Of a stretch of 64,000 bases of DNA, positions 39,313-47,966 are shown in pieces. A program made the position numbers and the translations under genes. The notes beneath the pieces are model-generated. The model did not search any database, was not told where the DNA came from, and saw nothing but the letters and a program-made list of their open reading frames with translations. This stretch comes from Bacteroidota bacterium (GTDB lineage Bacteria; Bacteroidota; Bacteroidia; Chitinophagales; Saprospiraceae). Numbering within the stretch: the stretch's first letter is position 1; the number at the start of each line of letters is the position of its first letter. The stretch is from assembly GCA_016124585.1 (NCBI GenBank), contig WGNL01000013.1, positions 235,249-299,248 on the forward strand, in the 5' to 3' direction.

Positions 39313-39327
39313 AATGCGGAGAATTTA

Positions 39328-39352
39328 TGGTACAGTTAAATTAACAGTACCA
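39328..39352. promoter_or_regulatory. Imperfect 25-base palindrome upstream of the class V aminotransferase
   Basis: Arms TGGTAC-A-GTTAA and TTAAC-A-GTACCA mirror each other around a central A, with one A-A mismatch per arm. It lies 15 bases before the start codon and 13 after the stop of the upstream gene. No T-tract follows, so an operator or an mRNA hairpin is more likely than a terminator. Confidence 0.35.
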
Positions 39353-39365
39353 ATTTCACCGCAAG

Positions 39366-40655
39366 TTAGTGTCTTGCCCTCAATTTATAACGGAAACCTA
39401 ATTTTAACTCACGGTTGAAATCCCCAACATTGTTGTTTGGTAGAACATCAGTGAGTCCATGCAAATAGTCCAAATTTATGCTTAGACTTTTTGAACATTT
39501 GAATCCAATCCCACCTGAAATTGAAAAATCAAAATTAGAAATTATTGAATTGGTACTGTTGTTTGAGGCGTCTTTATTTGAGCTTGCAAAGCTATTCAAT
39601 ATACCAGCCTTGGAATAACCTGAATTTGATTTGAGCAGTACTCCAGTTGAAACCCCAACATTTAATGCAAACCGATTGGTTAATTGGTAATTCAATTGAA
39701 TTGGGACAGTCAAATAATGAAGTTTAAGCGTTTGATTTCTTATTGTTACGAAGTTGGGGTCAAGTCCTTCAAATGCCATGTCTTTATTAGCATTTCCATA
39801 AACAATATTATTGTCAAATGCATCTGGCACTATTGAATTAGAAGTTATCCCAGCATATATTGGCTGACTAATAAAAGCATATCCTAGTCCTGCATTAAGT
39901 AAAAGACGATTACTTATCAATCGATTAGAACTCAATAAATCAAATGAAAAACCTCCACCACTTAAATCTGGAACAGCAAGAACACTTGCTTGTATTGACC
40001 ATTCAACTTTGCGTTTATATAGATTTTGACTAGAAAGTAAAAATTCAAATTCATGTTGATTCAATAATGGATTAATCGGGATTGCAGCAAGTTTTTCAAG
40101 ATTCTCAATTGAATTATACTCATTTGTCTTTAACTCATTTCCATCAAACTGAACAGCTTCTATTGACTCCTTACCTCCCAATAAAGGTTTGCCTTCAGAT
40201 TTAGATTCAACAATTAAATTTAACCGAGAATTATCAGCATTCTCAGGCTTAATGGAATGTGTGTATCTCCTTTTTAATTCTGAATATCCAGCATTTAGAC
40301 CTTTATTAGACATCAAACCTGAAGAGGATTTTATAGGTGAATTTAATTCTCCAACCGTTTTTAACTGTTCATGGCTAAGATTTTCACCTTCACTATGTCC
40401 AGGTTTTACAGCCACTTTAGAATTAGAACTAGCGATTGGTTGATTAGTAACTGTTTCAGGTTTGTCTTTTTTATTGCCGAATAAATAAACAGCACCAAAT
40501 AACACTCCAATCCCAATTAAGCCTAACCACCACCAACCTATGAAACGTCTCCGCTTTTTTTGTTGTACAGGCATCTCATTTTCAAGCAGGAGTTGCATTT
40601 CAACCCATGACCTGTCTATGAATTTTTCGTCAATATGTATTCGTTTATCCTGCAT
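39366..40655 (-). CDS. Membrane-anchored protein with C-terminal beta-barrel, probable partner of the ECF sigma factor
   Basis: 429 residues. The N-terminus (about 1-35) is cytoplasmic and charged (RIHIDEKFIDRSWVEMQLLL), then comes an RRRF stop and a transmembrane helix (about 39-58, WWWLGLIGIGVLFGAVYLF). A long Ser/Asn/Lys-rich linker follows (about 60-215), then about 210 residues with PorT-like outer-membrane barrel character (LLLNAGLGYAFISQPIYAG, FALNVGVSTGVLL, ISGGIGFKCSKSLSINLDYLHGL, ending LKLGFRYKLRARH). It overlaps the sigma factor gene by 11 bases, which strongly suggests an anti-sigma-type role. If the barrel is really in the outer membrane, the chain would bridge both membranes. 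Confidence 0.72.
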   Translation of the reverse strand: MQDKRIHIDEKFIDRSWVEMQLLLENEMPVQQKKRRRFIGWWWLGLIGIGVLFGAVYLFGNKKDKPETVTNQPIASSNSKVAVKPGHSEGENLSHEQLKTVGELNSPIKSSSGLMSNKGLNAGYSELKRRYTHSIKPENADNSRLNLIVESKSEGKPLLGGKESIEAVQFDGNELKTNEYNSIENLEKLAAIPINPLLNQHEFEFLLSSQNLYKRKVEWSIQASVLAVPDLSGGGFSFDLLSSNRLISNRLLLNAGLGYAFISQPIYAGITSNSIVPDAFDNNIVYGNANKDMAFEGLDPNFVTIRNQTLKLHYLTVPIQLNYQLTNRFALNVGVSTGVLLKSNSGYSKAGILNSFASSNKDASNNSTNSIISNFDFSISGGIGFKCSKSLSINLDYLHGLTDVLPNNNVGDFNRELKLGFRYKLRARH

Positions 40656-41202
40656 AATTACTCGTTTCCTGTTGATGAATCATTTTTCTGAGTTGTTGCC
40701 TAGCGGTTGAAAGGTGCCATTTTGAGGTGCCGTCACTAATGCCAAGCTGCTCACCAATTTCAGCATGTGAAAAGCCCTCAATGGCATACAACCGAAATAC
40801 CTCAGCACTGGCAGGTGGAAGGGAATTGACCATTTTTAGAATATCCTCCACATAAAGTTGGCTTGCAGTATTTGCATAAACTGGTTCATCCCGCTCTTCA
40901 AAAACTAAAAAATGCACGTATTTCTGTTGGTCTCGAAAATAGTCTGCTAGACTATGCCAGACTAGCCTCCGCACCCAACCCTCCAAAGAGCCTTTAAATG
41001 AATAAAGGTGTATCTTCTTGAATACCCTTAAAAATCCGTTGTTGACAATAGACATCGCCTCGTCTTTGTCGTCTGTACGGCGTAGGCACATTTCCATCAT
41101 GGTTGGAAAAAAACGGCGATAAAACTGCTCTTGCCAGTAGCGATCATTGGCGACACATCCTTTGACCAATTCTTCGTCTGTATGTTGCTTTTTTTGAAAC
41201 AA
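40645..41202 (-). CDS. ECF RNA polymerase sigma factor (first of two)
   Basis: 185 residues. Region 2 is visible at about 20-90 (FYRRFFPTMMEMCLRRTDDKDEAMSIVNNGFLRVFKKI), and region 4 with its helix-turn-helix is at about 125-175 (SLPPASAEVFRLYAIEGFSHAEIGEQLGISDGTSKWHLSTARQQL, residues not contiguous in function). The start is a TTG at 41202: an upstream stop lies in the same frame and the first ATG falls inside region 2. It directs polymerase to an unknown set of genes and overlaps the gene for the probable anti-sigma/barrel protein. Confidence 0.88.
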   Translation of the reverse strand: MFQKKQHTDEELVKGCVANDRYWQEQFYRRFFPTMMEMCLRRTDDKDEAMSIVNNGFLRVFKKIHLYSFKGSLEGWVRRLVWHSLADYFRDQQKYVHFLVFEERDEPVYANTASQLYVEDILKMVNSLPPASAEVFRLYAIEGFSHAEIGEQLGISDGTSKWHLSTARQQLRKMIHQQETSNYAG

Positions 41203-41278
41203 ACCGATTTCGCTGGTTGATAAAATTAATTTTTTACCAATTTCCTATGAATTGACATCATTACAATTAGGGCTTGCC

Positions 41279-42067
41279 TTATTTCCAAAGTCCTAGCCCA
41301 ACCCGAATAACAATTCGTTGATAATCAACACTACGGATTTCAACATCAGAATTATAAAGTTGGCGCTCATAATAAGCACTTTGGAATTTTGGCCCAATGT
41401 CAACGTAAATATCAAGTCCCTCAGTAGTTGCAGCCCGGTAACCAAGTGCAAAATGCCCCATCAAGCCTCCTTCTGCATGCGTTATGTCTAGATGCTTCCT
41501 TGGAAATGCAAAAGCATAGCCGCCGGCTGCCAATACATAAAAATTGCCTGTGCTTTTTTTTGATGGCAGATAACTACGTACCTCACCAAACAAAGGATAA
41601 ACAGTTTCACCCCTACGGGAATAATTGTCAACTCCAATCCCAGCTCCGACTCCCAAATATTGTAGCAACTGGTAGCCAAAAACCTGGCTGAATCCAGCCC
41701 CCAATGAAAGCCCTTCATTATCACTGCCTCCAGCAGCAAATGACAACATGGAAATAGCATAAAAGCCATGCGTCTTTGCTATGATTGGAGATTGATTTGA
41801 TGAAATCGCTGGTAGTCTTTTGACTTCCTCTTTAGGCACCTCAACACCTTGCTGGATGTTTGCAACATTTTCATCTGCAACTTCCATCATTGTGCCATCC
41901 AAAAGCTCAATTCTCAAAATACTTCCTGGAGAGTACTGCATCAATTTCCCGGTCAGCGTACTGCCATCCTTCATTTTTACAACGTCAATGCTCGTCTTTT
42001 GAGCAAATCCTTTTGTTCCTGAAATCAAAACAATCAGAAACATCAACAAAAGCGTATTTCCTTTCAT
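41279..42067 (-). CDS. Exported protein of unknown function, possibly a barrel
   Basis: From the ATG at 42067 the protein has 262 residues with a signal peptide ending at KGFAQ; the open frame reaches a TTG at 42130 that would bury the signal. Residues about 25-70 form a small SH3-like unit (VVKMKDGSTLTGKLMQYSPG, LRIELLDGTMMEV) seen in many Bacteroidota exported proteins. The remainder alternates like an outer-membrane barrel (YAISMLSFAAGGSDNEGLSLG; VGAGIGVDNYSR) and ends VIRVGLGLWK. No enzyme motif. It lies upstream of the ECF sigma factor on the same strand with a 76-base gap. Confidence 0.65.
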   Translation of the reverse strand: MKGNTLLLMFLIVLISGTKGFAQKTSIDVVKMKDGSTLTGKLMQYSPGSILRIELLDGTMMEVADENVANIQQGVEVPKEEVKRLPAISSNQSPIIAKTHGFYAISMLSFAAGGSDNEGLSLGAGFSQVFGYQLLQYLGVGAGIGVDNYSRRGETVYPLFGEVRSYLPSKKSTGNFYVLAAGGYAFAFPRKHLDITHAEGGLMGHFALGYRAATTEGLDIYVDIGPKFQSAYYERQLYNSDVEIRSVDYQRIVIRVGLGLWK

Positions 42068-42173
42068 GTCAATTTTTTTAGTGAAAAAATCATGACAAGG
42101 TATCAACGCTTGAGATTCCCTGCAAGCCAATGCACATTAAAATCTAAAACTTGATGTTGTGGAAGACAGAAAT

Positions 42174-42239
42174 GATTTCCCAAATGGTTGGGTGGGAATG
42201 ATTTTTTTGAATTGCAATAAAAGCCAGGTTTGGGAAATC
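42174..42239. repeat. 11-base inverted repeat between yqgE and the exported protein gene
   Basis: GATTTCCCAAA (42174-42184) and TTTGGGAAATC (42229-42239) are exact inverse complements separated by 44 bases. On the minus strand the structure begins five bases after the YqgE stop and ends 107 bases before the next start. The long spacer argues against a classic terminator; an mRNA processing hairpin or paired protein-binding half-sites are possible. Confidence 0.4.
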
Positions 42240-42243
42240 CCGA

Positions 42244-42801
42244 TTAATTATAGGTTACTGAGTCAGGCATGCTTGCAATTACTGTGAAAAGGTCGCCTTT
42301 ATTAGACATTATTTGGGACCACAAGGAGTCAGGTTTTGACTTGAAAACATAGTTTGGATGCATGTGGGCTGGCACCCAAGACCCTGTCCCCATTTCCTCC
42401 TCCAACTGACCTTCAGACCAACCAGAATAGCCAACAAAGAAACGGATGTTGTCGGGCTTGATCAATTCGGAGGATATCAAAAATTTAAGTCTCTCAAAAT
42501 CACCGCCCCACCAGACCCCATCGGCAACTTTCCGGCTTTCTTCGAGCAACTCTCCAACATTGTGAATATAATGGATGGTATCGGTCTGCACAGGTCCACC
42601 GAAATAGACATTTGAGTCAAATTCTGGAAAATTATTGACTAAGGCATCCACTCGCATATCAAGTCTTTTGTTCAAAATAAACCCGATGCTGCCTTCCTCA
42701 TTGTGTTCGCAAAGCAAAACAGCCGTGCGCTTGAAATTAGGGTCGAGCATGAACGGCTCAGCCAAAAGAATGCTCCCACTTTGGATTTTAGTCTCTTCCA
42801 T
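42244..42801 (-). CDS. YqgE/AlgH family protein (UPF0301)
   Basis: 185 residues, normal for the family. The diagnostic opening GSILLAEPFMLDPNFKRTAVLL followed by HNEEGSIGFILNKR is clear, as are the FGGPVQ and FVGYSGWSEGQLEEE motifs. It is a soluble cytoplasmic protein of still uncertain function; the AlgH link to alginate regulation comes from Pseudomonas and should not be transferred. It is transcribed towards the exported-protein gene and lies 123 bases from the stop of fabD. Confidence 0.93.
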   Translation of the reverse strand: MEETKIQSGSILLAEPFMLDPNFKRTAVLLCEHNEEGSIGFILNKRLDMRVDALVNNFPEFDSNVYFGGPVQTDTIHYIHNVGELLEESRKVADGVWWGGDFERLKFLISSELIKPDNIRFFVGYSGWSEGQLEEEMGTGSWVPAHMHPNYVFKSKPDSLWSQIMSNKGDLFTVIASMPDSVTYN

Positions 42802-42923
42802 GTATGAATTTTACGAGCGCCAAATTGCAGCTAGATTTTCATTTATGCAAATTGAAACAGAGCCATTTACAAGCTTTCAAATGCAAAATAACATCGTTAA
42901 ATTTTTTGCATTGTCAAATTGAA

Positions 42924-43802
42924 TTACAAAGTAGCTGTTGGAAATCGCCTGTCAACTCGTGCGACAAACCCACGAAGGACTTTGCCTGTCCCACCAACTT
43001 CAATGAACTCGGCGACACCATCTGCCATCATATTTTGCATGGTTTGGGTCCAGCGCACTGGTGCTGTCAACTGGTCAATTAAATTTTGCAGGATTTTAGC
43101 CGGTTCGGTTTGCGGCATGGCATCCACGTTTTGGTAAATTGGACAAATTGGTTTAGTAAAATTCGTCGCTTCCAGGGCTGCTTTCAACTCCTCTTTGGCA
43201 GGTTGCATCAACGGTGAATGAAAAGCGCCTCCAACTTGCAAGACGATGGCTTTCATAGCGCCAGCTTCCGTACATTTTAAGACCGCAGCCTCAATTCCTG
43301 CTACTGCCCCAGAAATAACCAATTGACCAGGGCAATTGTAATTGGCTGGCACAACCACATCAGGAATACTCTTGCAAATTTCCTCAACCACATCATCTGC
43401 CAAGCCTAGCACTGCAGCCATGGTACCTTCTGTAATTTCACAGGCTTGTTGCATGGCGAGCGCCCTTTTGTGCACTAACTTTAGCCCATCTTCAAATGAC
43501 AAACCACCTGCAGCAACCAAAGCTGAGAACTCCCCCAATGAATGCCCAGCAACTGCACCAGGACTGAAGTCTTCTCCTGCAATTTTTGCCCTAATGATGG
43601 AGTGGATAAAAACAGCTGGTTGGGTGATTTTGGTCTGTTTCAATGCCTCGGCATCCCCATCAAACATTACATCAGAAATTCGGTAACCCAATACCTCATT
43701 GGCTTGTTCGAAAAGCTCCTTGGCATAGCCATTGTTCTCGTACATATCTTTTCCCATGCCCTCAAACTGAGAACCTTGACCGGGGAATACAAATGCTTTC
43801 AT
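42924..43802 (-). CDS. fabD: FabD, malonyl-CoA:ACP transacylase
   Basis: From the ATG at 43802 the protein has 292 residues and begins AFVFPGQGSQFEGMG, the invariant MCAT opening; the frame upstream to 43871 is not part of the family. The nucleophilic Ser is in GHSLGEFSAL (about 86-95), and the catalytic His is in GGAFHSPLM (about 194-202). It loads malonate from CoA onto acyl carrier protein for fatty acid synthesis. It is surrounded by unrelated housekeeping genes, not a fab operon. Confidence 0.95.
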   Translation of the reverse strand: MKAFVFPGQGSQFEGMGKDMYENNGYAKELFEQANEVLGYRISDVMFDGDAEALKQTKITQPAVFIHSIIRAKIAGEDFSPGAVAGHSLGEFSALVAAGGLSFEDGLKLVHKRALAMQQACEITEGTMAAVLGLADDVVEEICKSIPDVVVPANYNCPGQLVISGAVAGIEAAVLKCTEAGAMKAIVLQVGGAFHSPLMQPAKEELKAALEATNFTKPICPIYQNVDAMPQTEPAKILQNLIDQLTAPVRWTQTMQNMMADGVAEFIEVGGTGKVLRGFVARVDRRFPTATL

Positions 43803-43914
43803 AATTCCGTTTGCTAAATTTTTGAATTTTTGTAACAAGTTGAGCGGCAAAGAAACACCGGAACCAATCAACTATCCAACAAATCAGCAATTTTAGCACC
43901 CAACAACGCTAAAT

Positions 43915-44529
43915 TCAATGCAATTTGGAACCAATCAGCTTTAAAAACTCGGTTCTGGTTTCTTGTTTTTCAAATTGGCCACGGAATGCGGAAGTCGTAG
44001 TTACTGAGTTTTGTTTTTGAACACCACGCATCATCATACACATGTGCATGGCTTCAATCACAACGGCCACGCCCTGTGGTTTTAGTGTGTTGTTGATGGC
44101 ATTCAGAATATCCAAGGTTAAGCGCTCCTGAACTTGAAGACGTCGGGCAAAAACATCCACAACCCGTGGTATTTTACTAAGACCAACGATGTATCCATTC
44201 GGGATATAGGCAATATGAGCTTTGCCAAGAAAAGGAAGCATGTGATGTTCGCAAAGCGAATAAATTTCAATATCTTTTACCAAGACCATTTCGCCGTATT
44301 CTTCCTTGAACATGGCAGACCTGAGGATTTCTTCTGCATCCATTTCATATCCCGAAGTCAAAAACTGCATGGCTTTGGCAGCTCGTTCAGGTGTTTTTAT
44401 TAGTCCTTCCCTATATGAATCCTCCCCCAGCTCATCAATTATGTTTTTATAATTTTCTGTGAGCTTCTCTGTTATTCCAGTATTGTAAGATTCTTTTTTT
44501 GAATAGGACATTTCTAGAGTATTATCCAT
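43915..44529 (-). CDS. folE: FolE, GTP cyclohydrolase I
   Basis: From the ATG at 44529 the protein has 204 residues. Zinc and catalytic residues are visible in [21 protein letters not shown] (Cys and two His) and in [16 protein letters not shown] (second Cys). The motif [23 protein letters not shown] completes the signature. It converts GTP to 7,8-dihydroneopterin triphosphate for folate (or tetrahydropterin) synthesis. The open frame extends to a TTG at 44625, but the extra 32 residues are not part of the family. It is divergent from a PabC-like gene, which fits a folate context. Confidence 0.94.
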   Translation of the reverse strand: MDNTLEMSYSKKESYNTGITEKLTENYKNIIDELGEDSYREGLIKTPERAAKAMQFLTSGYEMDAEEILRSAMFKEEYGEMVLVKDIEIYSLCEHHMLPFLGKAHIAYIPNGYIVGLSKIPRVVDVFARRLQVQERLTLDILNAINNTLKPQGVAVVIEAMHMCMMMRGVQKQNSVTTTSAFRGQFEKQETRTEFLKLIGSKLH

Positions 44530-44650
44530 TTTTGGATAGGTTTTATGTACGTTAGTAAAAGTGTTTTTGAAAACAGCATACCTTGAATTTTGTTCCAACA
44601 ATTCTTTTCTTGCGTTAAAACTCAACTTTTCTCACAACTAACATTTTAAC

Positions 44651-45517
44651 ATGCCACTCAATTACAATGGTAAAATTATGGCGGCGGACCAGCCAATTTT
44701 TACAGCTAACAATAGGGCATTCCGTTACGGCGATGGTTTTTTTGAAACCATTAGGGTTTTTGATGGGAAGATGCCATTTTTTGAAAAACATTGGCATAGG
44801 TTGAGTTCAGGTTGTAAAATGCTTGGGCTAGAATTTGGGGAAAATTTTTGCCCGAGTTTTTTTAAACATGAAATTGAAAAATTAACTGAGGCAAGCGGTA
44901 ATTGGAGAGTGCGACTTACTGTCTGGCGAAGTGGCAGTGGGCTTTATTCTCCAGAAACCAATTTGGGTGAATTTCTGATAGAAGCGACTCCCCTACCCGA
45001 TTCTTTTTTTACTCTAAACCATCAAGGACTAGTCGTTGGTATTTTCAAAAAATACTTGCTTCCTCAAACCACATTCCAAGAACAACCTGTACACCCACCC
45101 ATAAAAAGCAGCGCTGCGCTCATCCAAGTACTTGCTTCCATTGCAAAAAAAGAAGCAGCATGGGATGATTGTTTGATGCTCAACACAGCAAATCGGATTG
45201 CCTGTGGCACGAGCTCAAATATTTTCATGGTAAAAAATGGGGAACTGTACTTTCCGCCATTGACGGAAGGCTGTGTGGCAGGCACAATGCGAGCCATTCT
45301 TCTTGATTTGGCAAACAAACATGACATCAAGAGCCATGAATCCCAATTGGATATAAGTGAACTCAAAACGGCGGAGGAGCTCTTTTTGTCGAATGCAGTT
45401 TTGGGAATTCGGTGGATAGAGCAGATTTCTGAAATTGGGAAAATTTACAGTTTTACACTCACTCAATTTTTATTGGAACAAATAAACTTAGAGTACCTGA
45501 TTCCAAATAACTCATAA
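44651..45517 (+). CDS. Class IV aminotransferase, PabC-like (4-amino-4-deoxychorismate lyase candidate)
   Basis: 288 residues. The fold-type IV opening FRYGDGFFETIRVFDG (about 24-39) is typical, the PLP Lys is expected in the HPPIKSSAALIQV stretch (about 150-162), and PLP-phosphate contacts lie in GTSSNIF and GCVAGTMRA. In the family signature E-x-(STAGCI)-x2-N the Glu that contacts the PLP nitrogen is replaced by Cys (ACGTSSNIF). Divergent pairing with folE suggests para-aminobenzoate synthesis, but a branched-chain or D-amino acid aminotransferase cannot be excluded. Confidence 0.82.
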   Translation: MPLNYNGKIMAADQPIFTANNRAFRYGDGFFETIRVFDGKMPFFEKHWHRLSSGCKMLGLEFGENFCPSFFKHEIEKLTEASGNWRVRLTVWRSGSGLYSPETNLGEFLIEATPLPDSFFTLNHQGLVVGIFKKYLLPQTTFQEQPVHPPIKSSAALIQVLASIAKKEAAWDDCLMLNTANRIACGTSSNIFMVKNGELYFPPLTEGCVAGTMRAILLDLANKHDIKSHESQLDISELKTAEELFLSNAVLGIRWIEQISEIGKIYSFTLTQFLLEQINLEYLIPNNS

Positions 45518-45541
45518 ATGGCAAAATAGAGATTGAAGCAT

Positions 45542-45572
45542 AAAAAGGCCAACGGGCTAGATTGCCCGTTGG
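45542..45572 (-). terminator. Terminator downstream of the first coiled-coil protein gene
   Basis: CCAACGGGC (45549-45557) pairs with GCCCGTTGG (45564-45572) in a perfect 9-bp stem with a 6-nt loop. Read on the minus strand it is followed by CCTTTTTATG, the T-tract for the gene ending at 45592. On the plus strand, towards the aminotransferase, the tract is poorer. Confidence 0.8.
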
Positions 45573-45591
45573 TCAGCTTTCCATGCCGAGG

Positions 45592-45888
45592 CTAACGTCC
45601 CAGCATTTGTGATACTTTATCAGTCAGAACCTGATAATTCGAATCCAGTTCCTCATAGTAATTTTCAATTGCATCATCATTTAAATGTTGCAAATTTGAA
45701 AGGAACTCTGAAACCTTTGAACTGAATGTTTCTATTTCCATCAATGTATTCTCCAATTTGCCCAACGAAAGTTGAGGAGATATGGAGTTGATAAAATCCA
45801 TCTCTTTCTGAACGGATTTGCGGAGCTTAGATAGTGCCTCAAGCTTTGACCATGCAGCCGCAGAAACCCGCCTTTGAGTGCTATCCAT
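45592..45888 (-). CDS. Small coiled-coil protein, paralogue A, function unknown
   Basis: 98 residues, no signal peptide or membrane segment, high helix propensity with a heptad-like pattern from about 14 to 95. The core AAWSKLEALSKLRKSVQKEM matches the start of the protein at 46673-46972 (AAWSKLEVLSTMRRFIENEL), and the two align along their whole length with similar spacing of hydrophobic residues. No known family recognised. It is followed by a terminator and preceded by the conserved hypothetical at 46074-46598. Confidence 0.75.
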   Translation of the reverse strand: MDSTQRRVSAAAWSKLEALSKLRKSVQKEMDFINSISPQLSLGKLENTLMEIETFSSKVSEFLSNLQHLNDDAIENYYEELDSNYQVLTDKVSQMLGR

Positions 45889-46073
45889 GACGTAACAGTT
45901 TGTAATGAAACATGAAATACCTACAATTTAGGGTACACTAAAGTTAAAGCAACCCTGATTGCCTAAATAAAAGGCATGTTTGCATCCCATGTTCAATCAT
46001 TCTTCTAGGGAAATACTTTTGCTCTGTTTTCTACCTAGATAGAGAAACAGAACTTTTTTATAGCCATTTCAGA

Positions 46074-46598
46074 CTAAACTTCGGGGGGTGGAGATGGCGG
46101 TGTGGTTAAAACTGTTGTTGTTAAAGGCATATATAGATGCCAAACTCTGCATGATTGATAAGCAACTGGGCTATGCTGCTTTGATACCTGAACAAACAAG
46201 GACTTTAAGAAAGAAAAAAGCCCCTTCACACATTTCTCGTTTGCCGGATCGGTCCCCATTGCTTTAGGCAATAGCGCTGAAAGCTGGTGGTTTATCGTGG
46301 TCTCGTCCTTGTCGTGCAGGCAACTGTAAAAAACGCTGTCACCACGCTCCACTGAACGTACGACATCAAACATTTCATCATTGAACTCAAACTCTAAGGT
46401 GTTTTCCCACTCCAGCAGGTCGATTGCATCTTGTTTAACAAAGGCAAAATGTATCAGTTCGTCATCGTTAATCCCTTCCAGCAATTTAGCCTTTATATCC
46501 AACTTGATGACCGATTTCCTTTGCAATAAAATGGCCTTGGTGCCTATTAGGGGGCAACCCAGAATAACCAGGAGGGATATAGCAATGCCTTTTCTCAA
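46074..46598 (-). CDS. Conserved exported hypothetical protein
   Basis: 174 residues starting at a TTG (46598); a stop lies four codons upstream and no ATG precedes the conserved core. An N-terminal hydrophobic segment (about 4-22) acts as signal or anchor. The central motif (HFAFVKQDAIDLLEWENTLE, EFEFNDEMFDVV, GDSVFYSCLHDKDET) is of a kind I associate with short Bacteroidota exported proteins of unknown role, often near outer-membrane transporters. The tail is Thr/Pro-rich (TTPPSPPPEV) and contains Cys and His residues that could bind metal. It lies between the two coiled-coil paralogues on the same strand. Confidence 0.65.
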   Translation of the reverse strand: MRKGIAISLLVILGCPLIGTKAILLQRKSVIKLDIKAKLLEGINDDELIHFAFVKQDAIDLLEWENTLEFEFNDEMFDVVRSVERGDSVFYSCLHDKDETTINHQLSALLPKAMGTDPANEKCVKGLFSFLKSLFVQVSKQHSPVAYQSCRVWHLYMPLTTTVLTTPPSPPPEV

Positions 46599-46672
46599 CA
46601 GTGTCGGTTTACAGTTTTGCCAATCTTTTTATTTTAATGAGTGAGTGGAAGAATGTACGCAAATTTGCCTAA

Positions 46673-46972
46673 TCAGTTACCTACAATCACCTCGATGTCC
46701 TGCATTAGCATTGCGTAGCGATTTGAAAGTTCGTCAAATTCTATTTCCAAATCCTGCACCCCAGAATGATTATTTTTTAAAGACAGAAATCTGGAAAACT
46801 CCGCACTGAAGCCATCAATTTGACGTAAAGCTTGTTCTAACTTTTCACTGGAAAATCCGGCAGGAAAGGATTTAGAATGGTCTAGTTCATTTTCGATGAA
46901 CCGGCGCATGGTAGATAATACCTCCAATTTAGACCATGCAGCATCTGAGTAAATGGATGCGGTGTTGTTCAT
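46673..46972 (-). CDS. Small coiled-coil protein, paralogue B, function unknown
   Basis: 99 residues, soluble and helical, paralogous to the protein at 45592-45888 over the full length. Shared features are the AAWSKLE opening, a KLE-x2-L-x2-I-x2-FS-x2-FS/SE-FLS middle, and a closing EL-x2-Y-x2-L stretch. The start is the ATG at 46972. Spacing of 74 bases to the hypothetical downstream and the same strand suggest one transcript for all three genes. Confidence 0.75.
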   Translation of the reverse strand: MNNTASIYSDAAWSKLEVLSTMRRFIENELDHSKSFPAGFSSEKLEQALRQIDGFSAEFSRFLSLKNNHSGVQDLEIEFDELSNRYAMLMQDIEVIVGN

Positions 46973-47152
46973 AGTTTGTTTGTTTTTGTTTACAGTGCTA
47001 ATACGGGGTAATTAACTGCAAAAATCATGCTTGCAAGGGGAAAGTAAGCATCAGTTAACAAAATTACGTAGTTTCCCCTACGTATCCAAAGTTGAATTTT
47101 ACTTGTGTCGCTGGATTAACAAACCAAATTTATTTTTTTGGTTGAATCGAAA

Positions 47153-47908
47153 TCACTTCCCTTCCAAACGTTCTATTACTTCCGCTCTTTTTCTAACTGC
47201 TACAGGAACTTTAGCCCCATCTGTCATGACAATAAATCCACCATCAGTCTTGATGAATTCACGAATATGGTCAAAATTTACAAGATGGGATTGGTGAACA
47301 CGAAGAAATCCTGTAGCTTCCAAAATTTGAGAAAAATCTTTTAGAGTTTTGGTCAATAAAAGTTTGGGGCCATTGCCAAAATGGACCTCAGTGTAGTTCC
47401 CATCAGCTTCCATTCGGAAAATATCTGCGAGCCGTGCGATGTGAATCTTTTCAGCCGTGTGGAGGGCAATTGTCTTGGGTGTTTCTTTCGGGGTAAAATG
47501 TTCCCGCAAAACTGGCAATTGAGTCAACTGTAGTTCATGCTGCCTGAACATTTTTTTTGCCCGCTCGACCGCTCTTCGGAGTTCCTCAGGATCTATTGGT
47601 TTTAGCAAATAATCAACCGCAGCAAAGCGAAAGGCACGTATTGCATGCTCATCATGAGCAGTAGTAAAAATGAGTTGAAATCGAAGGTCTGAAACTATTT
47701 CCAATAGGTCAAAACCAGTTCCATCACCCATTTGAATATCTAAAAGCAGTAAGTCTGGCTGCGTTTTACGAAGCATTTTGGCACCCTGTACTACTCCGTC
47801 AGCTTCACCAACAATCTCTACTTCAGGAAACATCCGAGCAAGGTCGTCACGTAAAATTTGAATCGCATGGGGATTGTCATCAACAAGTGCAGTGCGGATT
47901 TTTTGCAT
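47153..47908 (-). CDS. LytTR-family response regulator
   Basis: From the ATG at 47908 the protein has 251 residues; the upstream frame is open to a TTG at 47950 but the receiver fold starts at QKIRTALVDDN. The phosphoacceptor Asp is in PDLLLLDIQMGDGTG (about residue 55), the signalling Thr in FTTAHDEHA, and the Lys in YLLKPIDPEEL. Residues about 150-250 form a LytTR DNA-binding domain (HIARLADIFRMEADGNYTEV, FLRVHQSHLVNFDHI). No sensor kinase lies in the window beside it, so its partner is encoded elsewhere. It is the last gene of the minus-strand redox group. Confidence 0.9.
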   Translation of the reverse strand: MQKIRTALVDDNPHAIQILRDDLARMFPEVEIVGEADGVVQGAKMLRKTQPDLLLLDIQMGDGTGFDLLEIVSDLRFQLIFTTAHDEHAIRAFRFAAVDYLLKPIDPEELRRAVERAKKMFRQHELQLTQLPVLREHFTPKETPKTIALHTAEKIHIARLADIFRMEADGNYTEVHFGNGPKLLLTKTLKDFSQILEATGFLRVHQSHLVNFDHIREFIKTDGGFIVMTDGAKVPVAVRKRAEVIERLEGK

Positions 47909-47966
47909 AGTACTTTGTATTTGTACAGCAAAGTTACCAACCACCAGCAAATGCTCCCTTCGTCAA

